64,000 nt of DNA from Thalassia testudinum. Taxonomy: Eukaryota; Streptophyta; Magnoliopsida; Alismatales; Hydrocharitaceae. Under the pieces are notes generated by a model. It saw only the letters and a program-made list of their open reading frames with translations, ran no database searches and was not told the DNA's origin. The translations under genes were made by a program, and so were the position numbers. Below are positions 10,653 through 22,964 of the stretch, one piece after another. The first letter of the stretch is position 1, and every line of letters starts with the position of its first letter. The DNA lies in contig JAZHRO010000073.1 of NCBI GenBank assembly GCA_037157565.1, positions 12,406,501 to 12,470,500 on the forward strand, given 5' to 3'.

Positions 10653-13301
10653 ATGGGAACACCATCATAGGCCCTAACAGACAACTTTTATTATGGAACA
10701 AAAGATAAAAGCTCCTACATATCCATCTAAGGGTTATAACAGCACTTTAGGCTATTTTGAGAAGAGCACAAAGAACTAGGGTTAATTTTGTAATTTTAAC
10801 AGCATATCATGAACAAAAAATAATCGAGGGTTTCTCTAGGGGTTAATCTAAGGTCAAATGTTCATTAATAACTAATAAGTGGGTTCATGCAGATAGAAAT
10901 GGGTTTTCGCACATTTCGAGAATTAACAGTAACCTAAAACCCTAATTTCAGACCTGCTTCCCTAATTTCAGACTTGCTTGAATAAAAGAGGTTTTGGTTA
11001 GGATAAAATCCATCTAAACCTTCCAAAAATTATATAAAAATATTCCATGAGGTTTGGTACCATTTATTTAACCTTTGGAGCCTATTTTGACCTAGAATAG
11101 AATCTTAGACAGAAAGTTATCCTAATTTGGGTTTCTATGCAAATTACATAGTTAAACTTGGTCAAAATAAAAATCCAACTTCACCATCAGATTCCTTGGG
11201 TTCAAATTAAGGTTATACTAAAATTTGGGCTCAATCAGAGTCCATCTTGACCTAGTTTGCCTTTTAGTTCAGTTTGACTCTTTCTCTTTCATTCATGCCC
11301 CTAACTTTTGAAATCCTTGCAAATAACCCCTAAGTTCTTTGACTTCTTCATAGTTGGGTCCCTGCTGCCATGGCATGTGAAAACCTATGCACCCAGGCTC
11401 TTAATGAAGGATTCCTCCCTGATTGCTTGCTCAATCCCTTCCAAAATTGGAAGGGATGATCCTGAGGAAATCCTTGATCGACTAAACCTAAATTCCAACT
11501 CTAAATCTCTCCATATTGCTAGTGTGGATCCTTGGATTTGAAGGATCTTCCTCCTAAAAATCTGAGCTTCTCAAGCTTGCTTCCAAGCTTGGAAGCTCAC
11601 TTGAAGCTCTATAAAAGGGTCCCCTTCGCCAGGTCGAACTCCTTAGTGAGTTTTATGCCCACAAAACCCTCTTCTTCTCTGCCTCTGGCCAGCTTCAACT
11701 CCGCTCTAGCGACCTCCCTCCAGTCTCCTCGCCTGCTGCCACATACTATTGGCAGCATGTCCATCTTCTCTAGGTTCTTTCGCACCTCGCCATACCTATG
11801 AGGGGCTCTCTCTCCCTTTAAGCATCGTCGTTCTACCTCCTAGAGCCACCTTCATATCCAGCACTGGCCATTCATAGTTGGTGCCATCTCTGCGTCTCCA
11901 TCATCCACAATTTACCTCCAACTCTACACCTCCCACAGATCCACCTCACACCCACGACACCTTTAGAACGCTCTCACGCCCACGCCACCGTCATCCCCCT
12001 CATCTCCAACATACCTCCAATGACCTCGAAAATCCGTTACATAGCACCAATCCACTCCCCACCGATTCAGAAACCTTCGCCGTGTCCTCACGAGCAAAAC
12101 TCCATAAGTAATTGAGGGGACTAGCTGCTCACGCACTCCACCAAACTCACAACCCTTCACACCATCATCTCAAGGTTGTCAGACCTTCACACGCACACGC
12201 ACACCACACCACACCGACCACTGCACTCACTGTTTCATGGCAAAGCTTTTGAGTGTATTTTACATGGCCGTAAGGTCATCTTTTGCTTCTTAGGTGATCG
12301 TCGGACCTTCGCCGCCGCCCTCAACTATGACGACCACGCCTTCAGTTCTTCGGCCAAGACCCCTCCTAGATTCACTCCCAGGCTTTGCAACTGACTCCCA
12401 GGCATCCTTCCAGACTCGCAATTGATGAAGCAAGTGCCTCCTTCGACTGCAATTAGAGATCCATCTACAACACTTGCACAGAGAAGATTGTGGGACAAGA
12501 TAGTCCCGCATCTTGAACTGAGCAGCTGTTTGTGTAGCATAAAAGGATTTTGTGTTCTCGACTCCTTACCCAAGACATGGGGGTTGGGTCCCCATTAACC
12601 CTCACATCCGCTTACTCGACCAAGCACTCCTCGCTTGCGACACACACCTGCAAGCCTAGTCCTGTTCACACCTGGTTACCTACCCGATTACCTGGCTAAA
12701 CCCAAGTCTTTGAGAAAAGAAGAGGAAAGAGAGAGAGAAAGGGGGGGTTTTCCCTCTACTACGCTATCTACACTTAGCAGATTCTGAGAGGCCTTTGCCT
12801 CTGTGCTGTGCTTGCCTCTCCCTTGAGGCATGAAGGAAGAAGAGAGAGGAGGCTTTTGCCTCTTTTGTTGAAGCTGAGCCCTAAGCACTTAAGGCGTCCA
12901 ATGCCTTGTGCCTTCATCTGATCTCTATTGGTGCCTTAGTTTTGTTGGGATATTCATCTGGTTGACGTGGAATATTTGATTGAGAATTACTGTTCATTTG
13001 TTTGAGATACTTGAGCTTAACTTCAAAGGGTTAATTGGTGACTCAAGTCACCATTTTAACCCATTTTTTTTGCACTGTGATACTTGATTTCATCTATGTA
13101 TCATTTGGAGTTATCTTAAATAAAGTTTTGATTATAATTACTTATATTTCTTGTGATTGGTGAGATTAAATTGCTATTACTTTTTCCCTGTGTTTGACCT
13201 CGGACTCTTCTTTTATTTTGATCTATAAATTTAAATGTTTTCAAGCGATTGAGGGTTTGCTACAATGAAACGACTTAAAACTCCTTGATATCCTATTAAC
13301 A
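10653..13301 (+). repeat. 5' LTR of element C (main part)
   Basis: It continues the LTR whose first bases TGATGGG are at 665-671. The TATA box (ctataaaagg) is at 11609-11618. It ends TTAACA directly before a primer site. The shared U5 phrase tccctgtgtttgacc is near 13187. Its upstream half closely follows the A LTRs; its transcribed part diverges more. Confidence 0.85.
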
Positions 13302-13322
13302 TTTTGGCACTGTTGCCAGGGA
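13302..13322 (+). promoter_or_regulatory. Primer-binding site of element C
   Basis: The sequence TTTTGGCACTGTTGCCAGGG follows the LTR end. It resembles the tRNA-Asp complement TGGCGCCGTTGCCGGGGA used by Athila elements, with several substitutions. It is the start point for minus-strand DNA synthesis in an active element. Confidence 0.75.
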
Positions 13323-14520
13323 GGAATGTGCAATTTGGTTTCACTGGTTATAACTTCTGATTAGATACTAACTTGATCTATCTATTTTGTTGTGGTTGTG
13401 CAAGGTACATTTGAGAAGATTAGCAGCACGACAACCACTCCAGGGGCAGGTATCTCATTTCCATCCTCTTAAGCCCATATTTCTAAAAAAGAATTAAAAA
13501 GAGAAATCAATTAGGATCAACTCGCAATCATTATTAGACCTAATCACTTGAGTTTCCTGATTTGATTCATTCCAATGATCTCCTTCCATATTTTTACACC
13601 TAGTAGGGACTTAAGGTACTTAGGGCTGTTCACCTTCTTGATTGAGTCTTTTACAAATGTGAGACCTAGGGCTGTTCACCTTCTTGATTGAGCCTTAGGT
13701 ACCACATTTGGAAAATAAATGATTGGACCAAAAAGAGCCAAATTAGGGTTTCCATCTTAGGGTTTAGAAAAGACACTGCTTGAAGTATAGAGAATTGATT
13801 TTCCCACATTGTGTGTCACCCAGACCCTTGCTTGAATTGACCTAATCAAGAAAACCCTAAAAGAAGGCTCTAATCATTCACTTGAATCCCTAAAATTTGG
13901 ACTTAATAACCTACTTGCAAACCACTCAGGGTGATTTTGGGTTCATTACCGAACTCATCCTCAACCTTAGGGTGGGTTGGGTGAAGTTGATCCACCTTGT
14001 GGGTCAACCAACCTTCAAATTACGTCACAAATCACAATTAACTCTAAAGTTCAAGTGAAATTCTAAGCACTTTAATTCAGGTTTAAAATTTGGTAGACTT
14101 AAGAGGTCAAGTTATTCATTCCGGTTTACTTGGATCCGCGGTGACAAGGAAGGTCGGGTGGGGGAAATCCTGTAACCCATGGGGACGCTACCGTGTAGGG
14201 GTCTTTGCAGGATTCTCCCTTCCAAGCTGCCCAAGTATTTCTTAGGTGAGTAATTTTCTGTTCAAGAGGTATCATCTGCATCGAACCTCCTTAGTCATCC
14301 AAGAGTTTTTTGGGTGCCTCGATTGGGTCCATCACATATTCTGTCCCTCATCTGGTTTTCTAGTGCATGAGAGGAGGTCCTTAAGACCACCCTTGAGACC
14401 TTCTTTAACTATTCATTCTCGTCGAGGCCAAGCCTTGACTCACTTGTTTGTGCTACCTTCCAACTAGATTGATATCTCTTCTGATTCGTCTGAGCCTAGA
14501 TCTCCTTCATCTTCATCCAT
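13323..14520 (+). other. Untranslated leader of element C
   Basis: No coding sequence is supported. The leader contains a short duplicated phrase (cttagggctgttcaccttcttgattgag at 13619-13687, two copies differing slightly). A block at 14130-14260 (gacaagg..ggtcgggtgggggaaa.. to cttaggtgagt) is also conserved in element D's leader at 28748-28860. That block may be a packaging, dimerisation or splice-related signal; this is inference from conservation only. Confidence 0.55.
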
Positions 14521-14689
14521 GGACAATCAAGGAGAAGAACCCAACTTCTAAAATCAGCTACAGCATCTCAATGATCTATTGCATGCATACATCAATCCAC
14601 CACTGCGGCCTTAGATGTGAGACCACTACAATCCCGTCATGGTGGAGATCGAACCTAGAGTACAAATCCCTGCTGGAGGGCCTGATGTT
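14521..14689 (+). pseudogene. Gag of element C, N-terminal fragment
   Basis: This is the N-terminal end of an Athila-like gag (QLQHLNDL-type start), matching A at 3283 and D at 29129. It carries stops at 14612-14614 (TAG) and 14618-14620 (TGA); the TGA is shared with A and D. Element F interrupts it after 14689, and the reading continues at 22965. Confidence 0.7.
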
Positions 14690-17339
14690 TGTTCGTACGA
14701 AAGTGAGATCGGGTTTGTAAATATTGCATTGTAGTATAGTTGAAATCGCTTCGAAGAACAAATAAGAATTTATTACTCGAAAAACTAAGAATCCAAGGTT
14801 GAACACGGGGAGTAAATTGGTATTTAAAAAACTAAGAACACATTCTCAAATTGATCAAATGTGATGTTCAACAATTTATGAAGCAATAGAATTGAGTTCA
14901 ATGTATATAAATGCTAAAGAGATGAATAAAGATGTAAAAAGAAATTTAGATGCTTTTGAGCTTTCTCTTTTTCTCTCTTCTTCTTCTCTGATGTCTTTTT
15001 CTTTCTCTTCCTTTTCTTCCTCCTGTGATTTCTCCTTCCTTCCTCTGCGGCTTCTTTCTTCTTTGTTCTGATTTCTTCTTCTTTCTTCCTTACTTCAGCC
15101 GAGCCTTTCTCTTCTCTAGCTTCCTTCCTTAGCCTCTTTCTTCTCTGCAGCTCCTTGCTTCAGCTTCCCTTCCTTCTTTCTTTCCTGCACAAAAGTGCAA
15201 AGCCTACCCCTACCTTCCCCCACGTACCCTCTCTCTCATTTCTCTCTTAGGTTTGCTCTCTCCAGAGCCAATCGGGTATACGGGTTGGGTCAAGCACACC
15301 CAGGTCCAGGAGCACCAGCGTGGGTGGTGCGCGAGGAGTGCAGGGTAAACAGGTTAGGAAGCCAGTTCCGTGGAGGAGTGAGCATGGACGAGGTGAGTAA
15401 GTGGGCAAGGGGACCTCACCCCGTGATCGGAGGCAACAAGCCAATATCACAAAAATAATTTAAGTCGCTTACCCACGCCCAAAGTTACCGAGGTGGGACT
15501 AAAGTCCTACCTACTTCTTCGCGTGGGTCCGCAGGGAGTTTTGCTTGATTGTTGCAGCTGCGGTTGGTGTTTGCTTCAATTACTGGGTGCAAAGGGATCA
15601 TGGAGTGTTTTTGCACACCTGGGGTTCAACTTCTTAGAGCGTAGCGACTTGGAGCAAGCTTGCGAGCAAGCTTTGCTCCTGCTCCAATGGCGGCTATGGG
15701 TCAAACCTGCCAATCACAAATACGACCTCTCGGCCCTGTCAAAACACTTAGAGAGCTTCGCCATGACACGACGAAGGTGGTACGATGAGTAGCATGGCAC
15801 AGAATGGCCTAGGCATGCGTGCCTAGGTCAGACTGTGGCTGTGAAAGTGCGTTTGTTCGGGGAGAGTGTAGGGTGCGTGTGGCAGTCAATGAAGAGGCAG
15901 GTGATGATCAGTGGATGATGGTGAAGCTTCTGTAGTAGTTTGTAAGGCGTGTGGGTGTGTGGAGTGATTGTTGCGCCTTCGCCGGTGGTCTGCCGGTGAT
16001 GAGGAAGATGAGGGTGGTCAGTGGCTGTCGAGGGTGGTTTTGTGAAATAAAAAGGGGGAAAATGAAGAATAGGGAGAGAGGAGTTATCTGTGGGTATCTC
16101 GATGAAGGAGGGAGGTGGAGGGCGAGCGGCAAATATTTGCCGTAGCCAGAGACGAAAGCCCTGAGATGAAGAGGTGGTGACGACGAGAGGGTTGAAGACG
16201 CGCCCGCAGGTATGGCTCGACACGGAAGAGCAAGGCGGAGAAGACTCTGCCACTGGTATGGTGCTAGAGCAATGAGAAAAGGGAGGAGATATCACTGGAG
16301 CTTGCGGGCTGTTTGGCCAGAGATGGGAAAGGAGGAATTTTGGGGTTTCTTCGGCCAAATCAAGCTTGGAATGATCAGCTGGGCTTGGGGCTTCTTTTAT
16401 AGGCACCGACAGAGAGCCTTGTGCTTGGAAGGCAAGCTTCCAAGCATGGGTTTCCTCACTGGAGTAGGAAATTCGAGAGATACCCATATCTCTCGTGCAT
16501 TTGCACAAGAGATTGGGTGCGAATCAGAGCATGTGATTGAGTTCACATGGTCAGGAATTCATCAGATAATCTCCCTTTCAAATCTGAGAGGGATTCTCTG
16601 AGAAATCAGGGAGAACTTCCCTCTTGAATCCTTGTCGGAGTAGGACTCCTTGGCTGTAATAGCGGAGGGACCTAATTGCAAAGAGTGGCGAGGAAGATAG
16701 GGGGGTCTTTTCAAGGTTTTCAAAAGTTAGGGGCATAAAAGTAATTGGGTTGGACTATTTTTCAAAGTAGGTCAAGGTGAATTCCCCTTAGGTCCAAATT
16801 TTGGTATAAACCTAGTTTGGACCTAAGGAATCCAATGGTGAAGTTGGATTTTAGGTTTGACCATGTTTGACTGGATATTTTTCACAAAAACCCAATCTGG
16901 AGCAAATAATTAGTTAGAACCCCTATTTAGTCAAAATAGGTTCCAAAGGCCAAATTGAAGGTTCTAAATCCTCAAGGATATTTTTCCATAAATTTTAGAG
17001 AGCTTAGTTGATTTTTATCCAGACTTGAACCTTGTTAAATTATGTAGATTTGTTTTAGGGTTACAGGATGTCGTTTAATTCTCAGATCTCACATTAACCC
17101 TTTTCTGATTGAACCATCCCACTTTTCATCTTGTTAAGACAAAGTGACCCATGTTTAACCACTGAGAAATCTTGTTGTTGCACTGCAATGGTAAAATTAT
17201 AGTTTTACCCTTTATTTCTTACTTTTCTTTCAACCTAGTTATTCTCTAAGTTAGGCCCTTCACTTGGTTATGTAGGAGCTTTTATTCTCTTTTCTAGGTC
17301 AAAATGAGCTAGTTAGGGCTCATGATGGTGTTCCCATCA
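14690..17339 (-). repeat. 3' LTR of element F
   Basis: On the minus strand it starts TGATGGGAACACC at 17339 and ends at 14690 (TGTTCG on the plus strand). The TATA box reads as ttttatagg at 16395-16403 on the plus strand. The transcribed part (14940-15190) is G/A-rich in the sense direction. A 226-codon open frame at 15828-16508 on the sense strand lies in this leader and is judged noncoding. The U3 portion from about 16716 to 17246 appears identical to the other LTR, whereas the rest differs substantially. Confidence 0.85.
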
Positions 17340-18990
17340 TACCCCCATGCCTAGCTTTTTCTAGTCCCTTAGTAAAATTTCAAGGTTTTAACTTCTGTTC
17401 TAGACCATGAGTTTCTTTCACAATTTATGATAAGTACTTTTTCTTTTTCTTTTTTCTTTGTGACTAGGTTAGAATGCCAATAGTAGGCCTAGAGGTACTC
17501 AAGTACCAACCAAGATCCATACCTGACCAACTCTAGCCTCGATCCTCCGTGAAGGTTTCTAAGACCCACAGGAGCTATCCTAAGGTTCGTTGGACTCCAC
17601 GGTTAAAGCACCCATGCTTGAGACACATTTTAGCCTTAGTTCAGTTTGCAGTGAGTTTTTGTAGGAGAGAGACAGAGGATTTATTTGTTTGGAGAGTTTT
17701 ATCTCTCTTTTCTTTTTATTTCTATATTTGGATTGGCTTCTCAACATGATTTGTATCGGATTCCTCGTCCTCATCATCAATCCTCAAAGGTCCCTAGCAA
17801 TCGATGCTTTGTGATAGTACCGCCCATGGCAACCCCCAAACCCCTGGCTTTCAAGATTTCAAGATAATCCCTCCCATGGTGTTCCGTAGTCAAATTTAGA
17901 CCCTGGCAATCGACATTTCGTGATAATGCCACCCATGGTATCTAAACCAGCAGAGTGCTTATGTGCCTCCAGTAGGATATGTAAATATCCTCGGAGACAA
18001 GCACCGAGGAGATGATATGTTACGCATCTTCGAAGGGAATTTCCTGCCTCTCCGTACTGGGAACTCATCCAAATCAACTTGTGTTGATCGACCGCTCCTA
18101 ATCAAGGTAACTTTTTTCAGAACATTTAAATGCTTTTGCGTGATTTTGATAGTTATGCGCACTGAACCAGACTATGTGTGGACTGGGGTGCTTAGGTTAC
18201 CGAGTCCCGCAAACCGAAGGTCATTTAATGAGGCTGAATACTCCCTAAGCCTTAGACCTAATACTTAAGCTTCACATTTTCCCTAACCTCTTGAGGATTA
18301 TCCAAATTTTAGTGGGTACTTGAATTTTTAAGCCTAAGAGTCTAGCCTAAAAGGCCTAAGGTCAGCGTTCCTACTAATCACTTTTTGTCACTTTAGCACT
18401 TTTTTTTTCCTATTTTTCTCTTTTCCTTGATGTGGTCTAAAACTTCGATTAATTCCTTAATTTCTTACTAATGACTATTCTTTTTCTTTTTCATCTTGTG
18501 CTCCTTTTTGTCATTTTGCTCTTTTCCTCCTCATGTTTTGTATAGCCTAAAAAATTTTCTCTCCCCCCTTCAGTTTTTTATTCTTTTCAAGATTTTTTCA
18601 ATTTCTTGTGTTTTTTTTTGTGATATGTGATTGTTTTTTGTTGAAACCTTTTCTTGCGCCATGAGTTTTCATAATGTTTTGCACTTTCATACCCCCCCAT
18701 GCCTACGATTTGCAATGTCCCCATTGTAAATTTGGTGGGTTTGAATTCAGCTTAGTTCATTCATTAGGATAGGTGTTGGGTGGGTGAACGGGTCGAGGTG
18801 ACTGTTGTAAATGATTTCTAGACTCGGGTATGGGTACCAAAGGTTGAGTTGGCTGTTCTAATGGATGAACCTTAAAGTGCAACATGAATTCAGCATAGAA
18901 ATGCCAAGAAAGGTTTCGGGTTTTTCAAAGAATGATGGGTTGCCTCCCGTTAAGCGCTGAGTTTTACGCCATCGGCTGGGCGCAATGAGA
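17340..18990 (-). other. 3' noncoding region of element F
   Basis: It contains the terminal polypurine tract next to the LTR (tacccccatgcctagctt, 17340-17357 on the plus strand). The three spaced CCATGG repeats lie at 17789-17940, the conserved hairpin at 17974-17991, and an internal polypurine-like tract at 18689-18705. The conserved post-coding motif is at 18935-18960. These have the same order and spacing as in A and D. Between them lies T-rich sequence with no gene. Confidence 0.75.
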
Positions 18991-20383
18991 TCAGGGAGAA
19001 TAGAGGATAAAGGATATCTCAGCCAAATTTGTATCAGTCAAGTCAATGAATGGTTTGAGTCTCTGACCATTCACAACGAAGGGTTCGAAATCGTGGCTGA
19101 GTGGACTGATCTCAATGGCTTCATTTCCAAAGATTCGTCGAACTAAGTAGGGTCCGATCCATTTTGATCGTAGTTTTCTTGGGAACAATTTGAGTCTAGC
19201 ATCAAAGAGTAGGACCTTTTGACCAGGATGAAAGATCTTTCTAGATATATCTTTGTTGTGAAAGGCTTTAACCAGCTCTTTGTAAATTCGTGAGTTCTCA
19301 TATGTGTCGTGATGTAATTCATCGATCTCACTCATTTGAAGCTTTCTATGGGTTCCAGCCTTAGAATGACCTAGGTTGCAGTTTCGTACTGCCCAATAGG
19401 TTTATGCTCCAATTCGATGGGAAGGTGACATGCCTTCCCATACACTAGTGTAAAGGGAGACATACTTAATTGGGCCTTGTGGGTGCTCCTATAAGCCCAC
19501 AAAGCTTCCAGAAGCTGGGATGACCAATCCTTCCTGTCAGGTCGAACGGTAACCTGGAGGATTTTCTTGATCTCCTGGTTTGATAGCCCAGCTAGACCAT
19601 TAGTTTGGGGGTGTTAAGGAGTAGAGATTTGGTGCGATACCTCGTATTTGGTCATCAGTGACTTGAACTGAGCGTTTGTGAAATGGGTCCCTCCATCGAA
19701 AATTATTGCCATGGAATCCCGAACTGTGAGAAGATGTTCTGGTGAATGAACATGGTAACAACTTTGTGATCATTGGTTCAGGTCGGAATGGCTTCGATCC
19801 ATTTGGACACATAGTCAACAGCAAGTAAAATGTAGTCGGAACCGTCCGAGATGGGGAAGGGTCCCATAAAATAAATCCCCCAAATGTCAAAAATTTCACA
19901 TACCAGAATCGGCTATAAAGGCATCATATCTCAATGGCTCATGTTGCCCAAGGTTTGGCAACGAGTACATGCCTTATAGTGATTGCATCCTTGAAAATTG
20001 TGGGCTAGTAAAAGCAACACTGGAGGACTTTTCTGCGATTTTATGTCCTGAAAAGTGTCCACCGCATGCCTGGTCATGGTAGCAAGAGAGTATGTCTTTG
20101 ATTATCGCTTCCATGACACATTCGTCGAATTATTTGATCAGCACCAATGCGGAAAAGATACGGGTCTTCCCAAAAGTAATACTTGGCATCGGAAAGCAAT
20201 TTTTCCTCCTTAGCCTTTGGCCAATCGAACGGATCTGATGTGATGCCAAGTAGTTTACTACGTTAGCAAACCATGGAAGCCCTGTATCGATAGTCAGAAG
20301 GTGCTCATCAGGAAAATGTTCCCTGATGGGTCAGGAAGGGTCAATGATCTCAGAAGGAAGGCGGGACAAGTGATCAGCTACCA
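18991..20383 (-). pseudogene. Integrase remnant of element F (with the end of RNase H)
   Basis: The C-terminal domain is open from 19335 to 18991 (KVLLFDARLKLFPRKLRSKW, IGPYLVRRIFGNEAIEI). Upstream, in broken frames, are the zinc-finger end (ACTRCQTLGNM), the core start [11 protein letters not shown], and [12 protein letters not shown]. The first catalytic Asp of the DD-E triad, normally in GIDFMGPF, is Tyr here. Many stops lie upstream of 19335. The fragment starts near the VADHL tail of RNase H at about 20375 and joins LTR sequence abruptly, marking a large internal deletion. Integrase would insert element DNA into chromosomes; this copy is dead. Confidence 0.8.
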
Positions 20384-22959
20384 TGAAAGCGAGATCAGGT
20401 TTGTAAATATCACGTTGCAGTATAGTTGAAATCGCTTTGAAGAACAAATAAGAATTTATTACTCGAGAAACTAAGAATCCGAGGTCGAACATGGGGAGCA
20501 AATTGGTATTTAAAAAACTAAGAACACAATCTCAAATTGATAAAATGTCTTGTTCAACAATTTATGAAGCAATAGTATTGAGTTCAATGTATATAAATGC
20601 TAAAGAGATGAATAGAGATGTAAAAAGAAATTTAGATGCTTTTGAGATTTCTCTTCTTCTCTCTTCTTCTTCTCTCTTCTTCTTCTCTGATGTCTTTTTC
20701 TTTCTCTACCTTTTCTTCCATCTCTAATTTCTCCTTCCTCTACATCTTCTTTCTTCTTTGTTCTGATTTCTTCTTTCTTCCTTACTTCAGCCGAGCCTTT
20801 CTCTTCTCCAACTTCCTTCCTTAGCCTCTTTCTTCTCTACAGCTCCATCCTTCAGCTTCCCTTCCTTCTTTCTTTCCTACATAGAAGTGCAAAACCTACC
20901 CCTACCCTCCCCTGTGTACGCTCTCTCTCTTTTCTCTCTTAGGTTCGCTCTCTCTAGAGCCAATCGGGTATATGGGTCGGGTCAAGCACACCCGGGTCCA
21001 GGCGCACCTGTGTGGGTGGTGCGCGAGGAGTGCAGGGTAAACGGGTCAGGTAGCCAGGTCCGCGGAGGAGTGAGCATGGACGAGGCAGGTAAGTGGGCAA
21101 GGGGACCTCACCTCATGATCAGAGGCAACAAGCCAATATCACAAAAGCAATTTAAGCCAGTTACCTGCGCCTAAAGTTACCGAGGTGGGACTAACATCCC
21201 ACCTGCTTCTTCGCATGCGTCCGCAGGGAGTTTTGCTTGATTGTTGCAGCTGCGGTTGGCGTTTGCTTCAATTACTGGGTGCAAAGGGATCATCGAGTGT
21301 TTTTGCACACCTGGGGTTCAACTTCTTGGAGCGTAGCGACTTGGAGCAAGCTTGCGAGCAAGCTTTGCTCCTGCTCCAATGGCGGTTATGGGTCAAACCT
21401 GCCAATCACAAATACGACCTCTCGGCCTTGTCAAAACACTTAAAGAGATTCGCCATGACACGATGAAGGTGGTACGGTAAGGAGAGTGTAGGGTGCGTGT
21501 AGCGGTCAATGAAGAGGCAGGTGATGATCAGTGGATGATGGTGAAGCTTCCGCAGTAGTTTTCAAGGCGTGTGGGTGCGTGGAGTGATGGTTGCACCTTC
21601 GCCAGTGGTTTGCCGGTGATGAGGAAGATGAGGGTGGTCAGTGGTTGTCGAGGGTGGTTTTGTGAAATAAAAAGGGGGAAAATGAAGAGTAGGGAGAGAG
21701 GAGTTATCTGAGGGTATTTGGTTGAAGGGGGGAGGCAGAGGGTGAGCAGCACATATTTGTCATTGCTGGAGACGAAAGCCCTGAGATGAAGAGGCGGCGA
21801 CGACGAGAGGGTTGAAGACACGTGCGCAGGTATAGCACGAGCGGAAGAGCAAGGCGGAGAAGACTCTGCCACTGGTATGGTGGCAGAGCAACAAGAAAAG
21901 GGAGGGGATATCACCGGAGCTTGCGGTTTATTTGGTCGGAGATGGGAAAGGAGGAATTTTGGGGGTTTCTTCAGCCAAATCAAGCTTGGAATGACCGGCT
22001 GGGCTTGGGGCTTCTTTTATAGGCACCGACAGAGGGCCTTGTGCTTGGAAGACAAGCTTCCAAGGATGGGTTTCCTCACCGGAGTAGGAAATTCGAGATA
22101 TACCCATATCTCTCCTGCATTCACATGAGAGATTGGATGCAAATCAAAGCGTGTGGTTGAGTTCACTTGGTCGGGAATTCCTTAGAGAATCTCCCTTTCA
22201 AATCTGAGAGGGATTCTCTGAGGAATCAGGGAGAAGTTCCCTCTTGAATCCTTGTCGGAGTAGGACTCCTTGGCTGTAATAGTGGAGGGACCCAATTGTA
22301 AAGAGTGGCGAGGAAGATAGGGGGGTCTCTGCAAGGTTTTCAAAAGTTAGGGGCATAAAAGTAATTGGGTTGGACTATTTTTCAAAGTAGGTCAAGGTGA
22401 ATTCCCCTTAGGTCCAAATTTTGGTATAAACCTAGTTTGGACCTAAGGAATCCAATGGTGAAGTTGGATTTTAGGTTTGACCATGTTTGACTGGATATTT
22501 TTCACAAAAACCCAATCTGGAGCAAATAATTAGTTAGAACCCCTATTTAGTCAAAATAGGTTCCAAAGGCCAAATTGAAGGTTCTAAATCCTCAAGGATA
22601 TTTTTCCATAAATTTTAGAGAGCTTAGTTGATTTTTATCCAGACTTGAACCTTGTTAAATTATGTAGATTTGTTTTAGGGTTACAGGATGTCGTTTAATT
22701 CTCAGATCTCACATTAACCCTTTTCTGATTGAACCATCCCACTTTTCATCTTGTTAAGACAAAGTGACCCATGTTTAACCACTGAGAAATCTTGTTGTTG
22801 CACTGCAATGGTAAAATTATAGTTTTACCCTTTATTTCTTACTTTTCTTTCAACCTAGTTATTCTCTGAGTTAGGCCCTTCACTTGGTTATGTAGGAACT
22901 TTTATTCTCTTTTCTTGGTCAAAATGAGCTAGTTAGGGCTCATGATGGTGTTCCCATCA
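20384..22959 (-). repeat. 5' LTR of element F
   Basis: This is a second copy of the F LTR, shortened by a few bases at its inner end, where it joins integrase-side sequence instead of a primer site. The TATA box spans 22015-22023 on the plus strand. A run rich in CTT/TTCTCT lies at 20640-20780. The outer end is followed by TTGTT and resumed gag of element C. Confidence 0.85.
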
Positions 22960-22964
22960 TTGTT

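Larger units (their letters stand above)
14690..22959 (-). mobile_element. Element F: internally deleted Athila-like gypsy element
   Basis: This is a minus-strand element nested in element C's gag. The left LTR (3' LTR) is 14690-17339 and the right LTR (5' LTR) about 20384-22959. The flanking duplication is ATGTT (14685-14689) and TTGTT (22960-22964), one mismatch. The flanks rejoin gag in frame with the A and D gag sequences. The 3-kb interior holds only part of pol (end of RNase H to integrase C terminus) and the 3' noncoding region. The primer site, leader, gag, protease and RT are gone, replaced by a junction between the LTR end and the RNase H/integrase boundary at about 20383. Confidence 0.85.

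Noticed and set aside
8073..13301. Tandem LTR duplication
   Set aside because: The arrangement is fully explained by element A inserted inside the first bases of LTR C with target duplication ATGGG.
15828..16508. 226-codon open frame on the minus strand, with a shorter partner at 21528-21983
   Set aside because: Both lie in the transcribed leader part of the F LTRs. The two copies differ by frameshifts, and no domain or selection signature is seen.
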